Under the pieces are notes generated by a model. That model was not told the origin of the DNA, searched no databases, and saw nothing but the letters and a program-made list of their open reading frames with translations. From the NCBI GenBank assembly GCA_015179025.1, contig WHUX01000053.1, positions 186,001 to 250,000 on the forward strand: a stretch of 64,000 nucleotides of DNA. Direction: 5' to 3'. A program made the position numbers and the translations under genes. Positions 1 to 9,685 of this stretch are shown here, in pieces (position 1 is the first letter of the stretch; each line of letters starts with the position of its first letter). The stretch comes from Terfezia claveryi. Its lineage: Eukaryota; Ascomycota; Pezizomycetes; Pezizales; Pezizaceae.

Positions 1-872
1 TATTTTGTGCGTCTGTAGGTCTCAGGTATATGGCTGCGTCACAACGTTGAGTTTTGCTATAGGGCGTCCGGAGCGTCAGACGCACCTGACGTAAAATCAA
101 GTAGTTACTGACTTACCAAATTCTCTAAGCTCGGTGCTTCTACGTGAAACAATGGAGGAAAATCAGTGCAGGATTACCTGCTCTACTGGAAAACGGCAAA
201 AGTTTTTACGAACAAGGTTTACGGGTTGGGCTCTTTGGGGACTGAAGAAATCCGTTGTCTCCGAGGGGAGTTGCGAGGTACCGAACGCTACAAAATAATT
301 AACCTAGGTACGAGGCTACATGTATGCACACTGAGGGCTTCACTATCCACCAAGGTCTTTCTACATAGGCTTACTGAGGATAGAAAGGAGGATTCAAAAT
401 CACAACTAGGAAAGTGAAACATAATTCATAACAATCCAGTTGGGCATTCGCCCGGAGGTACTTCCTCCGACGGAACTATTATTGATGTGTCCGAGATTCT
501 TCTGGGATCCTATGATTCTCAGCTCACTCATCAACGACGTCCATCTTTAGTGAGCTCCTCAACTCCTGTGGTAACGGATAGACTTTTTCCGTGGGAAGTA
601 TCAACTTGGCTTAGACTTCAATTTCCTTGCTGTCTCAGTGATGTCTTGTATCCCAACAATTTCGGAAAGATACCCTATATGGTAGTTTTCTATCCTGATC
701 GAGCGCTCCAGGTCCCACTGAATTCGGACAGAGTTGCCCTTGTGTGCTTGACGTGGTTCCTTATAAGAATAGCCAGACCGGTACCTGGCTTATATTCACC
801 TAACACTAGGCGATAACTTACATCATCCACAGAAAGATGGCTTGACCCAAGTCATCCGGTCAAGTTCGTATA
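1..872. other. Intergenic, no gene recognised
   Basis: No open frame here resembles a protein family, and the two open frames of 80-110 codons have no recognisable composition. A short inverted pair, GTGCGTCTG near base 7 and CAGACGCAC near base 77, is the only local structure I see. The stretch is probably old transposon-derived or neutral DNA, since everything to its right up to about 5 kb is transposon relics. Confidence 0.5.
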
Positions 873-1210
873 GAGAGGTTTCGCACCCTGGACAATGCAA
901 CTTTAGTCACGCCACCTCCAACCCTGGTAGCGCTAGATGTCCGCCGAACTTCGAAGAGTTTTTACAACCCTGCCCGTCTTAACGGTGCCAGTACAGGATT
1001 TAGAGTAAGGAAAATTCTCACTTAACCGCATTCCGCCATTTGTTGTTGTTTTTAGCGTGGTAAACTAGAGATGTCCGGCAAAAAATATGCTATCGATGGC
1101 ATGTCTTTTGCCCGGCGGACATCTCACCCTGGTCCCATATCCTTGCTGCTCACATGATATGGTCGGGTTGCTGTGGATACAGTCCGCCAGGCCAGGGTGC
1201 GAAACCTCTC
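873..1210. mobile_element. 338-bp MITE-like element, TA target site
   Basis: The left end GAGAGGTTTCGCACCCTGG (873-891) is the exact reverse complement of the right end CCAGGGTGCGAAACCTCTC (1192-1210). Each end is flanked by the dinucleotide TA (871-872 and 1211-1212), as expected for a Tc1/mariner/pogo-type target duplication. There is no transposase frame inside, so it would be a non-autonomous miniature element. An internal stem is formed by AGATGTCC near 1069 and GGACATCT near 1116, with a further AGATGTCCGCCG near 936. The ends and flanks are read directly; family assignment is an inference from the TA flank. Confidence 0.75.
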
Positions 1211-1215
1211 TATTA

Positions 1216-1905
1216 CAGTCACAACTTGCTAAACCGGACTGCATAAATCCCCAGGATCCTGTCCGGTTTAGACTAGCGTCCGGTATAACAAAATTTTGCG
1301 GGCGGGGCAGTAAAATCTCAAATCAAAGGAAAGAAGCATATCGGAAGGCATACCTAGACATATTTCCAGTCTCGCTACAATAATAAGTAAGATCTATAAT
1401 GTTCTGACAGTGTTAGGAGGTCGCTAATAATATTATAGGATGGGCAATAAGCGGGCTTTCTCTCTGAGAAAGAAATATGAGATCTGTCAACCGCTTTTTC
1501 CAAAGCACGTATGTTTATGCTCTTGCTTTTCCGCACACTCCAACTCAACTCTCCATCCAAGCTTGGTTGATATATTAGTCAGGAACAAGAAGGACTTAAA
1601 TATTATCAGCAGAAGCATAAGGTTCAAGCATCACTTTCTCTACGAGAGGCTTGTGCCAACCAGACTAGCATCACTTAAGGACTTCCGGGTTCCAACTTCC
1701 TCTTCCTCAGGTACCCCGTCCGGTTCTGCTAATTAATTTTCTATGTATATATATTTTTTATTCTTGAGATTGCTTGTCCGGTCCGGTTTACTATTTGTCC
1801 GGTATAGCCAATAAAATTTTGCGCTGTAGTTCCAAAATCGCCAAAGCCCGTCCGTAATAGCAAGTTTTCCGGTTAAAGGCGTTCCGGTTTAGCAAGTTGT
1901 GACTG
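1216..1905. mobile_element. 690-bp TA-flanked inverted-repeat element
   Basis: A 23-bp terminal inverted repeat begins CAGTCACAACTTGCTAAACC at 1216 and is matched perfectly by the complementary end at 1883-1905. TA flanks both ends (1214-1215 and 1906-1907). Starting with CAG and sitting on TA is typical of pogo-like elements. No transposase is encoded. Subterminal motifs recur: GTCCGGTATA followed by AAAATTTTGCG occurs near 1269 and again near 1798 in the same orientation. It lies only three bases from the right TA of the previous element, so the two insertions abut. A copy of the dispersed CTTGTGCCAACCAGACTAG motif lies inside at 1650-1668. Confidence 0.75.
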
Positions 1906-2069
1906 TATCTTGTAGTCTGGTTGGCAATATCTCGAGTTATTCACTAGCGTCGGTGGCCCTGCAATGTATCATCTAAACCTTTTGTAGCATAGATGCGCAC
2001 GCCATGCATAATCACAAAGGTGTACAAGCGGAACAAGCGGAACATAGAACCAGACTAGGAACAGCAGTA

Positions 2070-2688
2070 CCGCATCTACTGGTGAGCAAGAGTTCCTGGT
2101 CAGTTTAGAGACGTTAGGTCGAGCTTATGCAGTAAGTGACACTACAACGGTCCATTTTTTGGGAAAAAGTGTCACAAGTTAGCCGAGCGCAAAAATAGGT
2201 GTTTTATTCTGGAGAAAACATTATGAAGATACTAGCATTGGACATCGCCGAATTGGAATTACACATGCAGTGGCAGCTGCCTGGTTATGGCTTCATGAAC
2301 ATAAGCGAGATACAATTATCAAGGCGTTTAAGCAGACTGGTATTTTACTTTGTCCAACTGGTAATGATGACCATCAACTGCATGTACGAGGGGCTACCTA
2401 ATCTTGTGGTGGGGCCATGGGAAAAAGAGTTGGATTCTGATGAAGAGGTTGAATATGTTGTTTTGGCTGAGGATGTGGTGGATGAAACCGATGTAAATCC
2501 TAGCAGTATACTTTTTCAAAAAAATGGACTCTTGTAGATCAGATTGCACGGTATCATCCACTCTATTTTTGCGCTCGGATACCTTGTGCACTTTTTCCCA
2601 AAAAATGGACCGTTGTAGCGTCACTTACTGCATAAGCTCGACCTATGTCTCTAAACTGACCAGGACTCTTGCTCACCAGTAGATGCGG
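2070..2688 (+). mobile_element. Deleted Tc1/pogo-type element, arms of about 125 bp
   Basis: Left arm about 2070-2197 and right arm about 2563-2688 are near-identical inverted copies; they differ by a few substitutions and single-base indels. Both outer ends read CCGCATCTACTGGTGAGC inward and are flanked by TA (2068-2069 and 2689-2690). The arms carry ACGGTCCATTTTTTGGG and GCGCAAAAATA blocks. The centre holds only the tail of a transposase (next entry), so this copy is internally deleted and cannot move by itself. An alternative reading is that the inner part of each arm is the true terminal repeat and the outer part is duplicated flank. Confidence 0.75.
2247..2510 (+). pseudogene. Transposase C-terminal fragment, frameshifted
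   Basis: From 2247 the plus strand encodes a helix-rich segment including AAAWLWLHEHKRDTIIKAF and then KQTGILLCPTG. This is the style of the C-terminal tail that follows the DDE domain in Tc1/pogo-type fungal transposases. The frame breaks near 2390 within a run of four G. One base further on, the neighbouring frame continues with GLPNLVVGPWEKELDSDEE, so a single-base gain explains the break. No DDE catalytic residues are present, so the fragment is dead. Family assignment rests on pattern recognition only. Confidence 0.6.
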
Positions 2689-2703
2689 TAGAGCAATTAT
2701 TGT

Positions 2704-3008
2704 CGTAATAGATTATTGCATGTTGATATATGGAGTATGTACATAGTCGTTGATATTTCTAACTATTCGTGAATCCTTAGGTACACGATGATGTGTAAGA
2801 AACATCAGTACCTCTAACTTCTTTTCCTATAATCTATGCGCTTGATAGGACCTATAGACTGAGAATCTCTTTCTTCTAAGTGCTTTGGCTTAGGTCCTGG
2901 TCGTAGATTTGCTTTTGCTCGTGGTATTGCTCGCTTGGCTCCAGGTAGATGTCGTGGGATATTAACATTTGATAGCGATACTGGCTGTAGAACGCGTACT
3001 TGCCCCAT
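2704..3008 (-). pseudogene. Possible transposase N-terminal relic
   Basis: Read on the minus strand from about 3008, the frame gives a basic segment (GPKPKHLEERDSQSIGPIKR). After a frameshift near 2818 it continues with KKLEVLMFLTHHRVPKDSRI and NDYVHTPYINMQ. The pattern resembles the N-terminal DNA-binding region of fungal DDE transposases. It stops at the right arm of the element at 2070-2688, so it may be an older element into which that one inserted, or part of one scrambled locus. Evidence is limited to residue style. Confidence 0.4.
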
Positions 3009-3206
3009 GTTTTCATGTGTTCACGTTAGAACAATGTCACCCTACTCCGTATGTTCTATATCATGGATACCGGTACAACCATTATTACCATAGCACAAAT
3101 CGTAGTCTGGCGTGCACCATAAATGTGCAGAAACTAGATCGCTCTCTGATTACTGACGCTAGTGATACCGCGTTATCTTTGGATGAAGGTCCCTACTATG
3201 TACTTG

Positions 3207-4889
3207 CAAAACATCCCTGTTTTTACCTGCTCGAGCGACATCTCGTGATATCTTGAGAGCATAGGCTATTCCGGCTAAATTGAGATCTATAGAAACACCT
3301 ACGCTCTACAACATAGTTACCCTCACTTCCGGCCAAAGTCAACTCAATACCCAATACCCACCCTTCCAGTACAGCGTCCCCCCGATGACCTCCCCCACCT
3401 CTCTACCGGCCACTATAGGCCAAATATCAGGCAATTGAGCCTATATTCACTAGGAGGCGTTTTATCTAGTATTGGTATCTATATTAAATTAGTAGTGAAG
3501 GAGGAGGCCTTGAAATGGTAAAATGGGAGGGTCTCAATTAGGAGCACTAATCTGCATAAAATATGCAATACAGAGCGCTTCCATTGATCTATCAGATTCG
3601 CCTTGTTTATTTTACCCTCAACCCCCACCCTTCAATCGCTTTTATTACAGCACTCCAGAGCATCCTTAACACCTACGCAGAGGTCTCCAATAGCTTAAGG
3701 AGCTTCTATACCCCCCCATTTTGGGCTTCAAAGGTTGCTTCATTCACGGGATATGCTGGCCTCTTCCCAGGCATTGTAACCCCCTTACAGCAACCATGTT
3801 CTCACCAAGCATGGCCGATAGCAGCGCCGGATACCTACCATACTAGGAGAGCTACTTGGTTGAGGTTGGGCCTTGGGTTGGTCGCTGGGTTAGTCTCTGA
3901 GTTAGCCTTCTCTGGGTTGGTCACCGGGTTAGATACTGGGTTAGATACTGGGTTGGATAATGAAGGATAATGGAAGCACAGCCAGGTTGGATGCTGGTAG
4001 CTTTAGTAGATGCTAGGAGAGGAGGTAGGTCAATACTGGGTTAGATTCTAACTTGGACGTCAAGGGAGCAGCTGGATCGGATGCTAGGTTGGATGCTAGG
4101 TTAAATGGTGGGTTAGACGGTGGAATAAATGCTGGGCACTTGGTTAGGATCTAGTTTGGACATTGGGTTAGATAGCAGAGCTACTGGGTTGGACACTGGG
4201 TTGGATACTGGTATGGATACTATTTGGACACTGTGTAAGCTAAAATAGATGGGTTGCACTCCGGGTTGGATGTTAGGTGGTCTAGAGTAGCTAAATTGGA
4301 TGCTAAGTTGGGCTCTATGTTGATCATGGGCACATGGTTGCTGCAAGGGGGTTATAATGCCTGGGAAGAGGCCAGTATATCCCGCGAATCAAGCAACCTT
4401 TGAAGCCCATAATGGGGGTGTATAGAAGCTCCTTAAGCTATTGGGGACCTCTGCGTAGGTGTTAAGGATGCTCTGGGGTACCGTAATAAAAGCGATTGAA
4501 GGGTGGGAGTTAAGGGTAAAATAAACAAGGCAAATCTATAAATCAATGGAAGCGCTCGGAATTGCATATTTTATGCAGATTAGTGCTACTAATTGAGACT
4601 CTCCCATTTTACCATTTCGAAGCCTCCTCCTTCACTACTAATTTAATATAGATATCAATACTAGGTAAACGCCTCCTAGTGATTATAAGCTCAATTAGAG
4701 AGGTGGGGGAGGTTATCGGGGGGACGCTGTACTGGAAGGGTGGGTATTGGGCATTGATTGGCCGGAGGTGAGGGTAACTATGTTGTAGAGCGTAGGTATT
4801 TCTATAGATCTCAATTTAGCCGGCCTAACTACTATGCTCTCAAGATATCACGAGATGTCGCTCGAGCAGGTAAAAACAGGGATACTTTG
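3207..4889. mobile_element. Foldback-type element with arms of about 560-590 bp
   Basis: The left arm (about 3207-3800) and right arm (about 4332-4889) are inverted copies of each other. They match over nearly their whole length, for example TTTTTACCTGCTCGAGCGAC at 3221 against its complement ending near 4872, and CCAGTACAGCGTCC near 3377 against its complement near 4720. The arms differ by scattered substitutions, several of them C/T. The centre (3856-4310) is a degenerate minisatellite. Long inverted arms around a repetitive core fit a foldback-like or large non-autonomous DNA transposon. The outermost matching bases are around TGCAAA and I cannot define a clean target duplication. No transposase frame is present. 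Confidence 0.75.
3856..4310. repeat. Degenerate 12-bp minisatellite in the foldback core
   Basis: About 450 bases are built from imperfect repeats of a unit near GATACTGGGTTG, with variants such as GATGCTAGGTTG and GACACTGGGTTG. The cleanest run is near 3926-3960. Short open frames across it translate to low-complexity GLDTGLDTGLD (plus) or SNPVSNPV (minus). These are products of the repeat and not evidence of a gene. Confidence 0.7.
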
Positions 4890-4950
4890 CAGAGGTGCAT
4901 CCTACCGTACGCGTGCATCCTTAGGCAGCCAATGGTAGATATGATATCCC

Positions 4951-5018
4951 TTAGTCTGGTTAGGTATCCCTCCACTAACCTGGTTGGCACCTGTACATTG
5001 GTTGCACAACCAGACTAA
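4951..5018. repeat. Short palindromic element bounded by the TTAGTCTGGTT motif
   Basis: TTAGTCTGGTT at 4951-4961 and AACCAGACTAA at 5008-5018 form a perfect inverted pair 68 bp apart. Inside are further motif pieces, including CTGGTTGGCACC. It belongs to the dispersed family catalogued in the findings and lies less than 100 bp upstream of the next gene's start codon. Confidence 0.6.
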
Positions 5019-5113
5019 CCTGTACTACAGTACTTAACCTTCCAGATTGAGATCGCCAAGCCACTCTTAGCCAACCAGACTATCAATACCGTACCTCCAC
5101 CCCAGCTCATACA

Positions 5114-5745
5114 ATGCCCCCTCGCACTCGCCCTTTGGCTTCTACAGAGCCGGTCTCCAAACCTCCAGTCGACCTCCACCCCGCCTGCGTTATTGATGGA
5201 AATGCCCAGCTGACTGGTACATACCTCATTCGAGTTGGCGCCAACACCGTCATCCATCCCAAAGCACGGTTAAACTCCTCAAATGGCCCAATCACCATAG
5301 GCGAAAGCTGTATCATTAGCGAACGCTGTATGCTTCAAGCAGCTGATACCAATGGTTTAGTTGTCGGAGATGCGGTATTGATTGAGTGCAATGCGATTGT
5401 GGAAGGCAGAGAGGTTAAGGAGGGCACAGATGTTGAGGTTGGAGTAAGAATAGGCAAGGGTGCTATAGTGGGAAAGGTATGCACATATCGGGAGAAGGCA
5501 GGGTCCTTGCATTTCCAGGTGACTTTCGGATAGCTGACGGTGGGCGGATGTAGAATTGCAAATTGTGTCCAATGACGGAGGTAGCAGAGCAGGAGGTTGT
5601 GCCGGATTATACGGTCATGTATGGATACAGCGAGCGGAGGATGGACGCCAGTGGTAGCGAAGGAGCACGGAGGAAGTTCCTTGACAAGCATATCGAAGCC
5701 CTGAAAGCCTTGATCGTGGGCAACCCAGCAAAGTTCAAGGCATGA
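5114..5745 (+). CDS. Dynactin p27 subunit-like, left-handed beta-helix protein
   Basis: The product is a 184-aa homologue of dynactin subunit 6 (p27), which caps the pointed end of the dynactin Arp filament and helps select cargo for dynein. Two exons, 5114-5476 and 5554-5745, join in phase 0 across a 77-base intron. Visible features are hexapeptide-type turns (VGANTVIHPKARL, GPITIGESCII, VGDAVLIECNAIV, IGKGAIVGKNCKL) that build a left-handed beta-helix. After these comes PDYTVMYGYSERR, then a C-terminal helix ending KALIVGNPAKFKA. The order TVIHPKAR, then GPITIGE, then the late PDYTVMYG favours p27 over p25. Length matches the family (about 190 aa). The ATG at 5114 is the first in frame and gives a normal N terminus. 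A copy of the dispersed motif sits about 30 bp upstream. Confidence 0.88.
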
Positions 5746-7362
5746 CGGCCTGAGGATGTAGGCTTAAGCTTCGAAAGCCAACTAGATATTCGGGATTGGT
5801 ATCCGATTCTGAAAAATGCACATATTGCTTTGAGCTAATGTCATGTAGCAAGTAGCTTCCGATATTTTATCTTGCTCAGCTTAGTTGCAGGCTTAAGGCG
5901 GGCGTAAATAAGTACTACAATATCTTTAGAAGTACTTCAAGACTGCCTGTATGTATTAAGTACTTCAGCTCGTTGATTGCGATTTTAATAACGTATAAAA
6001 ATGCAATACTGGTTTTGGATGAGGTGTTAGGTTGCATCTATTGACCCGGGAGGGGTCGTGAGGTGTCAAGCGTGGCGATGCACAAACTCCAATTCTAAGC
6101 TTGAGATGGTCAGATAAACACTCACACCGTGTCCAAATAAATGGGCCTGGGCACGAGAACAGGTCGTGCCAACCAGGCTATATGGTGCCGGCAATATGGA
6201 ACCGACCCTAAATTGACACCTACGAACTTTTCTTACTCCACAACCACAACATACGTAAATCATTATATGAAAGCGTATATCGATAGAACTAAGCTTGTAG
6301 AAGAAGGCTTCGCTCTCAGAATTAATATATTTGAAAATTGAAGAAGTTATAAGGGAAAGAAAAGTAAAATTTTGTATGAGAGAATTTGGGAATGTTACAT
6401 GCCAAGAGGTTATAGACTAACCTAAATAAAAAAAGGACGATGACTAACTAACCTAAAGAGGACAAGAACAATAACTAAGCTACCGTAGCTTGCGACGATG
6501 ACTTTACATACTGTTCCATATTGACATCCATCTCGATATGCACTCATAGTTCGTTGACATTTGTTATAGAAACGCCAGATTGTCAATTCAAATACAGAGT
6601 TCAATGATAAAGGAATGGTATCTCGTAAACCTTCTGGGGTACATACTATAGAGATATCGGGAATCATAGCTACCTCTAAATTTGGAGTTCGGGCTCTAGG
6701 TCTTCGGAATTGAAGAGTGCTCGCCGCCGCCTAGTTAGTCAGAGGGTCTTGGCATTTTTAGTGTTTAGTCAGCAGCTTGGAGAATGTTACATGTGAGGGG
6801 TCATGTAACCAGACTACTACTACCTGCGATTCAACCAGATCCTCGCTTGTGCCAACCAGACTAGCCCCACCGGTACCTGTGCAAGCCAGATTAGGGCTGG
6901 GTTCCGGGCTATGGAACCTAGTCTCGATCTATAGCGGCCTCTCTGGAGTAGTCTCGGCACCCGACCCTCGAGCTTGGCATACCAGCGAAAAGCCGAGACT
7001 TATCTCTGGAGGGTCTGGGCACGAGACTAAAGTTATCTTAGTCTGGTTGGCACAAGAACCAGACTAGACACAAGTTATCTACATAATGACCATTGTGGCT
7101 AGTGTATTCTGCATGCTGTACACAACTCCCTGTATATGTAGTCTGGCTTGCACTAGCCCCTTTCCACTGTATATGCATAGTGAAGTTAGCGTCAGGCCAC
7201 ACCGGATGACGTTCCTGTGTGCCAATCATCCAGCATTTTCAAACTGATCACCCAATAAGGCTAGCTAATTGGACACCACAATCTACAGCTTCCCGAACTT
7301 GCTTTGATATTCCCGTTCCCTCGGGGAGTTGAGCAAGGGACTACTATCTGCTGTGGGAGTTT
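5746..7362. other. Intergenic with several dispersed-motif copies
   Basis: I see no gene. The second half contains at least four copies of the TAGTCTGG/CCAGACTA motif: GTGCCAACCAGGCTA near 6165, CTTGTGCCAACCAGACTAG at 6846-6864, the palindrome at 7039-7066 and TAGTCTGGCTTGCACTAGCC at 7139. A 6422-6667 minus-strand frame of 81 codons has no recognisable features. The last part holds the promoter of the cis-prenyltransferase gene; no clear TATA box was identified. Confidence 0.5.
7039..7066. repeat. 28-bp palindrome of the dispersed motif
   Basis: TAGTCTGGTT at 7039 and AACCAGACTA ending at 7066 flank GGCACAAG, giving a perfect 10-bp inverted pair with an 8-base spacer. It is one of four head-to-head pairs of this motif in the window. 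Confidence 0.65.
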
Positions 7363-8539
7363 ATGCGTAGTCACAGTCGGCCAAACTACACATTCAGCGT
7401 CGCCAGAATGCCTACCCTTGGGACCCATAATGCGACTTCGACTCGGAAATGGCTTCTCTCGTCTCCCCCAATAGAGTGGGGTATATCACTCCTTCAGTCT
7501 ATCTTCATAAACTCTATCAAACAGGGCCCGGTGCCACAGCATGTCGCTTTTGTGATGGATGGAAATAGACGGTATGCCCGTAAAAGTCATCTTGAGACTG
7601 CAGAGGGACACAGCTTGGGGTTTGAAGCTCTAGCTAAAGTATAACCCCATTCCTTATGCTGCCCCTTGGAAGCTAATTGTTGGTGGTTTTAGATCCTAGA
7701 AATCTGCTACAAATCCGGCGTGAAGGTCGTGACCGTTTATGCTTTTTCAATAGAAAATTTCAAGAGGTCGAAATATGAAGTTGATGCATTGATGGACATT
7801 GCGAAAATAAAGCTCAGTCAGCTCAGTCAACATGGGGACCTTATGGACCGGTATGGCGCAAGCATCAGAGTGCTTGGGCGCACGAGTATGGTGAGCCCGG
7901 ATGTTCTAGAGGCTATAAATAAAGCAACTGAGATGACAAAACACAATACAATGTATGGCGAGCATGATATATCCTTCCTTCTTTTTCCGAAAAATCCTGC
8001 TGGGTTAACATATTCATAGGGCTATTTTGAACATATGTTTTCCCTACACGTCACGGGACGAAATCACCACATCAATACGCAATATAGTCTCGTTATCAAC
8101 GAGTGCTCCAAACAATGCCTCTCCACCGTCTTCTCCCTCCCTCAGCGACTCGTCTGATAACTCAACTTCTACACACACCTCCACCACAGCCACTGCGAAC
8201 CATGTTTCGCCTCCAACTCCCCCATACGCCGATATTGAGTCAATATGCGAGCAAACCATTGAGGAACATCTTTTCACACATGGCTCCCCCCCGTTGGATT
8301 TACTGATAAGAACCTCCGGGGTGCAAAGGCTAAGCGATTTTATGTTGTGGCAATGCCATCAAGACACCGATATTATTTTCGTTGATGACCTATGGCCCGA
8401 TTTCGACGTGTGGACTTTCTTGCCGATTCTACTAAACTGGGGCCTGAAGCGGAAGAAGGATATTGAGAAGGATTTTAGGGAGGAACTTCTGAGTAGAAGA
8501 AGAGATGAACGGGGCGTTAGAAGTAAGGGTGATTTGTAA
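7363..8539 (+). CDS. RER2: Dehydrodolichyl diphosphate synthase (cis-prenyltransferase)
   Basis: This enzyme extends farnesyl diphosphate with isopentenyl diphosphate in the cis configuration to make the dolichol precursor for N-glycosylation and GPI anchors, at the ER membrane. Three exons (7363-7638, 7693-7952, 8020-8539) give about 351 aa. Family signatures are clear. VAFVMDGNRRYA contains the catalytic Asp of the first conserved region. SIENFKRSKYEV follows in the second exon. LDLLIRTSGVQRLSDFMLWQ carries the pyrophosphate-binding Arg and Ser, and the protein ends near WPDFDVWTFLPIL. A Ser/Thr/Pro-rich insert of about 45 aa (NNASPPSSP through PPTPPYADI) interrupts the third exon after CFPYTSRDEI. 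The ATG at 7408 (MPTLGTHN) is an equally good start and would remove 15 residues. Confidence 0.9.
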
Positions 8540-9685
8540 GTTGGACCTCAGCTTCAACGCTTCAGTAACGGGAACACTGACTATAGCAGCCGACCGATTA
8601 CAACAAAAAAAGTGGCATGATTAGGGGGAGTGTGTGATTATGACATCTAATAGAACCTCTGGTTGGTTGGTTCCACGAATGCATTACACTTAGACTGTTA
8701 ATTTGTTGGATTTGCGAGACCTAGGGAGATTTTTATGAATTTTGTTGTCATTCAAAGTTGTGGATTTTTGCGTTGGAATACCCGCTCGAATCTGGATGCC
8801 GAGCTGTATACTTGAAGCCAATCGGACGAGTATACTTGAGGTACGTTGCACGTGAAGCTGTGGTTTGGTCTCAGCCTTACGAAATATTGGGATCCCTTTA
8901 GTTTGAGCGTATTGCAGAAGTTTCTTCCATATGACGATATATCGTATTTATGACTAGCCATGAACTGGGGTTCGACTGGGGTTCGACGTACTCTTTAGTT
9001 ACATCTCCACAAACTTTAGACGTCTGAAGTCTGAATTCTTTATTTTCATATCAAGCCCACCATCAAGCCGAATTTGGCGGTTGCCACAATTTCGTCTCAA
9101 CTCAAAGGTGGTAGCCCAGCCTTGGATGCCGAGAGGCCAGCTGGTGCACGCTATGATGCTTCTGCTTGCCGTCTTCAGCGCGGATCTGCAGGAATATTTG
9201 CGGCTTCACCCCTGAAAAGATACCCGGACCTTCTCACCAACCTCAATCCGCCCAGTCACAGTATATATAACATGCAGAGGGGGTGACGATGGCTAATTGA
9301 TGGACGGAGCAACTGTGCATCAATGTTGTTAACATTCGCAAGGCAACACTCGAACATTTCACTCTCTGTTGAGGTCTGCTGCAGCTAGGATTACAGCCTC
9401 ATCAACGGAGAAATAAAACGATCAAACGAACCTGGTATATTGCGAGCAGGGAAACGGTAATAACGTGCCCGACCCGCATCGCTTCTGCCAAAGACTTGTC
9501 CTTGCACCGCTATCTACACCTTACCTCGATCAAGCTTAAAGGAGCTCGAAGTCCCGGCCACTGGAGCTGAATTAAACTATCTGCTTGGTTTTTTTAACAG
9601 ACCCATTGCCAGCACTAGCTGTAAGCACTGTCCAATCTATACCCGTCCAATACACCCAACATACCATCCTTTCGTTACTCCCATT
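8540..9685. other. Intergenic; terminator and promoter region
   Basis: I see no supported gene. The only open frames are under 80 codons and show no family features. The right part (about 9300-9685) is the leader of the next gene and is fairly pyrimidine-rich, with repeated TACACC/CCCGTCC stretches just before its start codon. A possible TATATATAA lies near 9261, too far from that start to assign. Confidence 0.45.

Noticed and set aside
3563..3970. 135-codon plus-strand frame with GLDTGLDTGLD tail
   Set aside because: It lies across the left arm and minisatellite core of the foldback element; the repeated peptide comes from the DNA repeat and the opposite strand is equally open.
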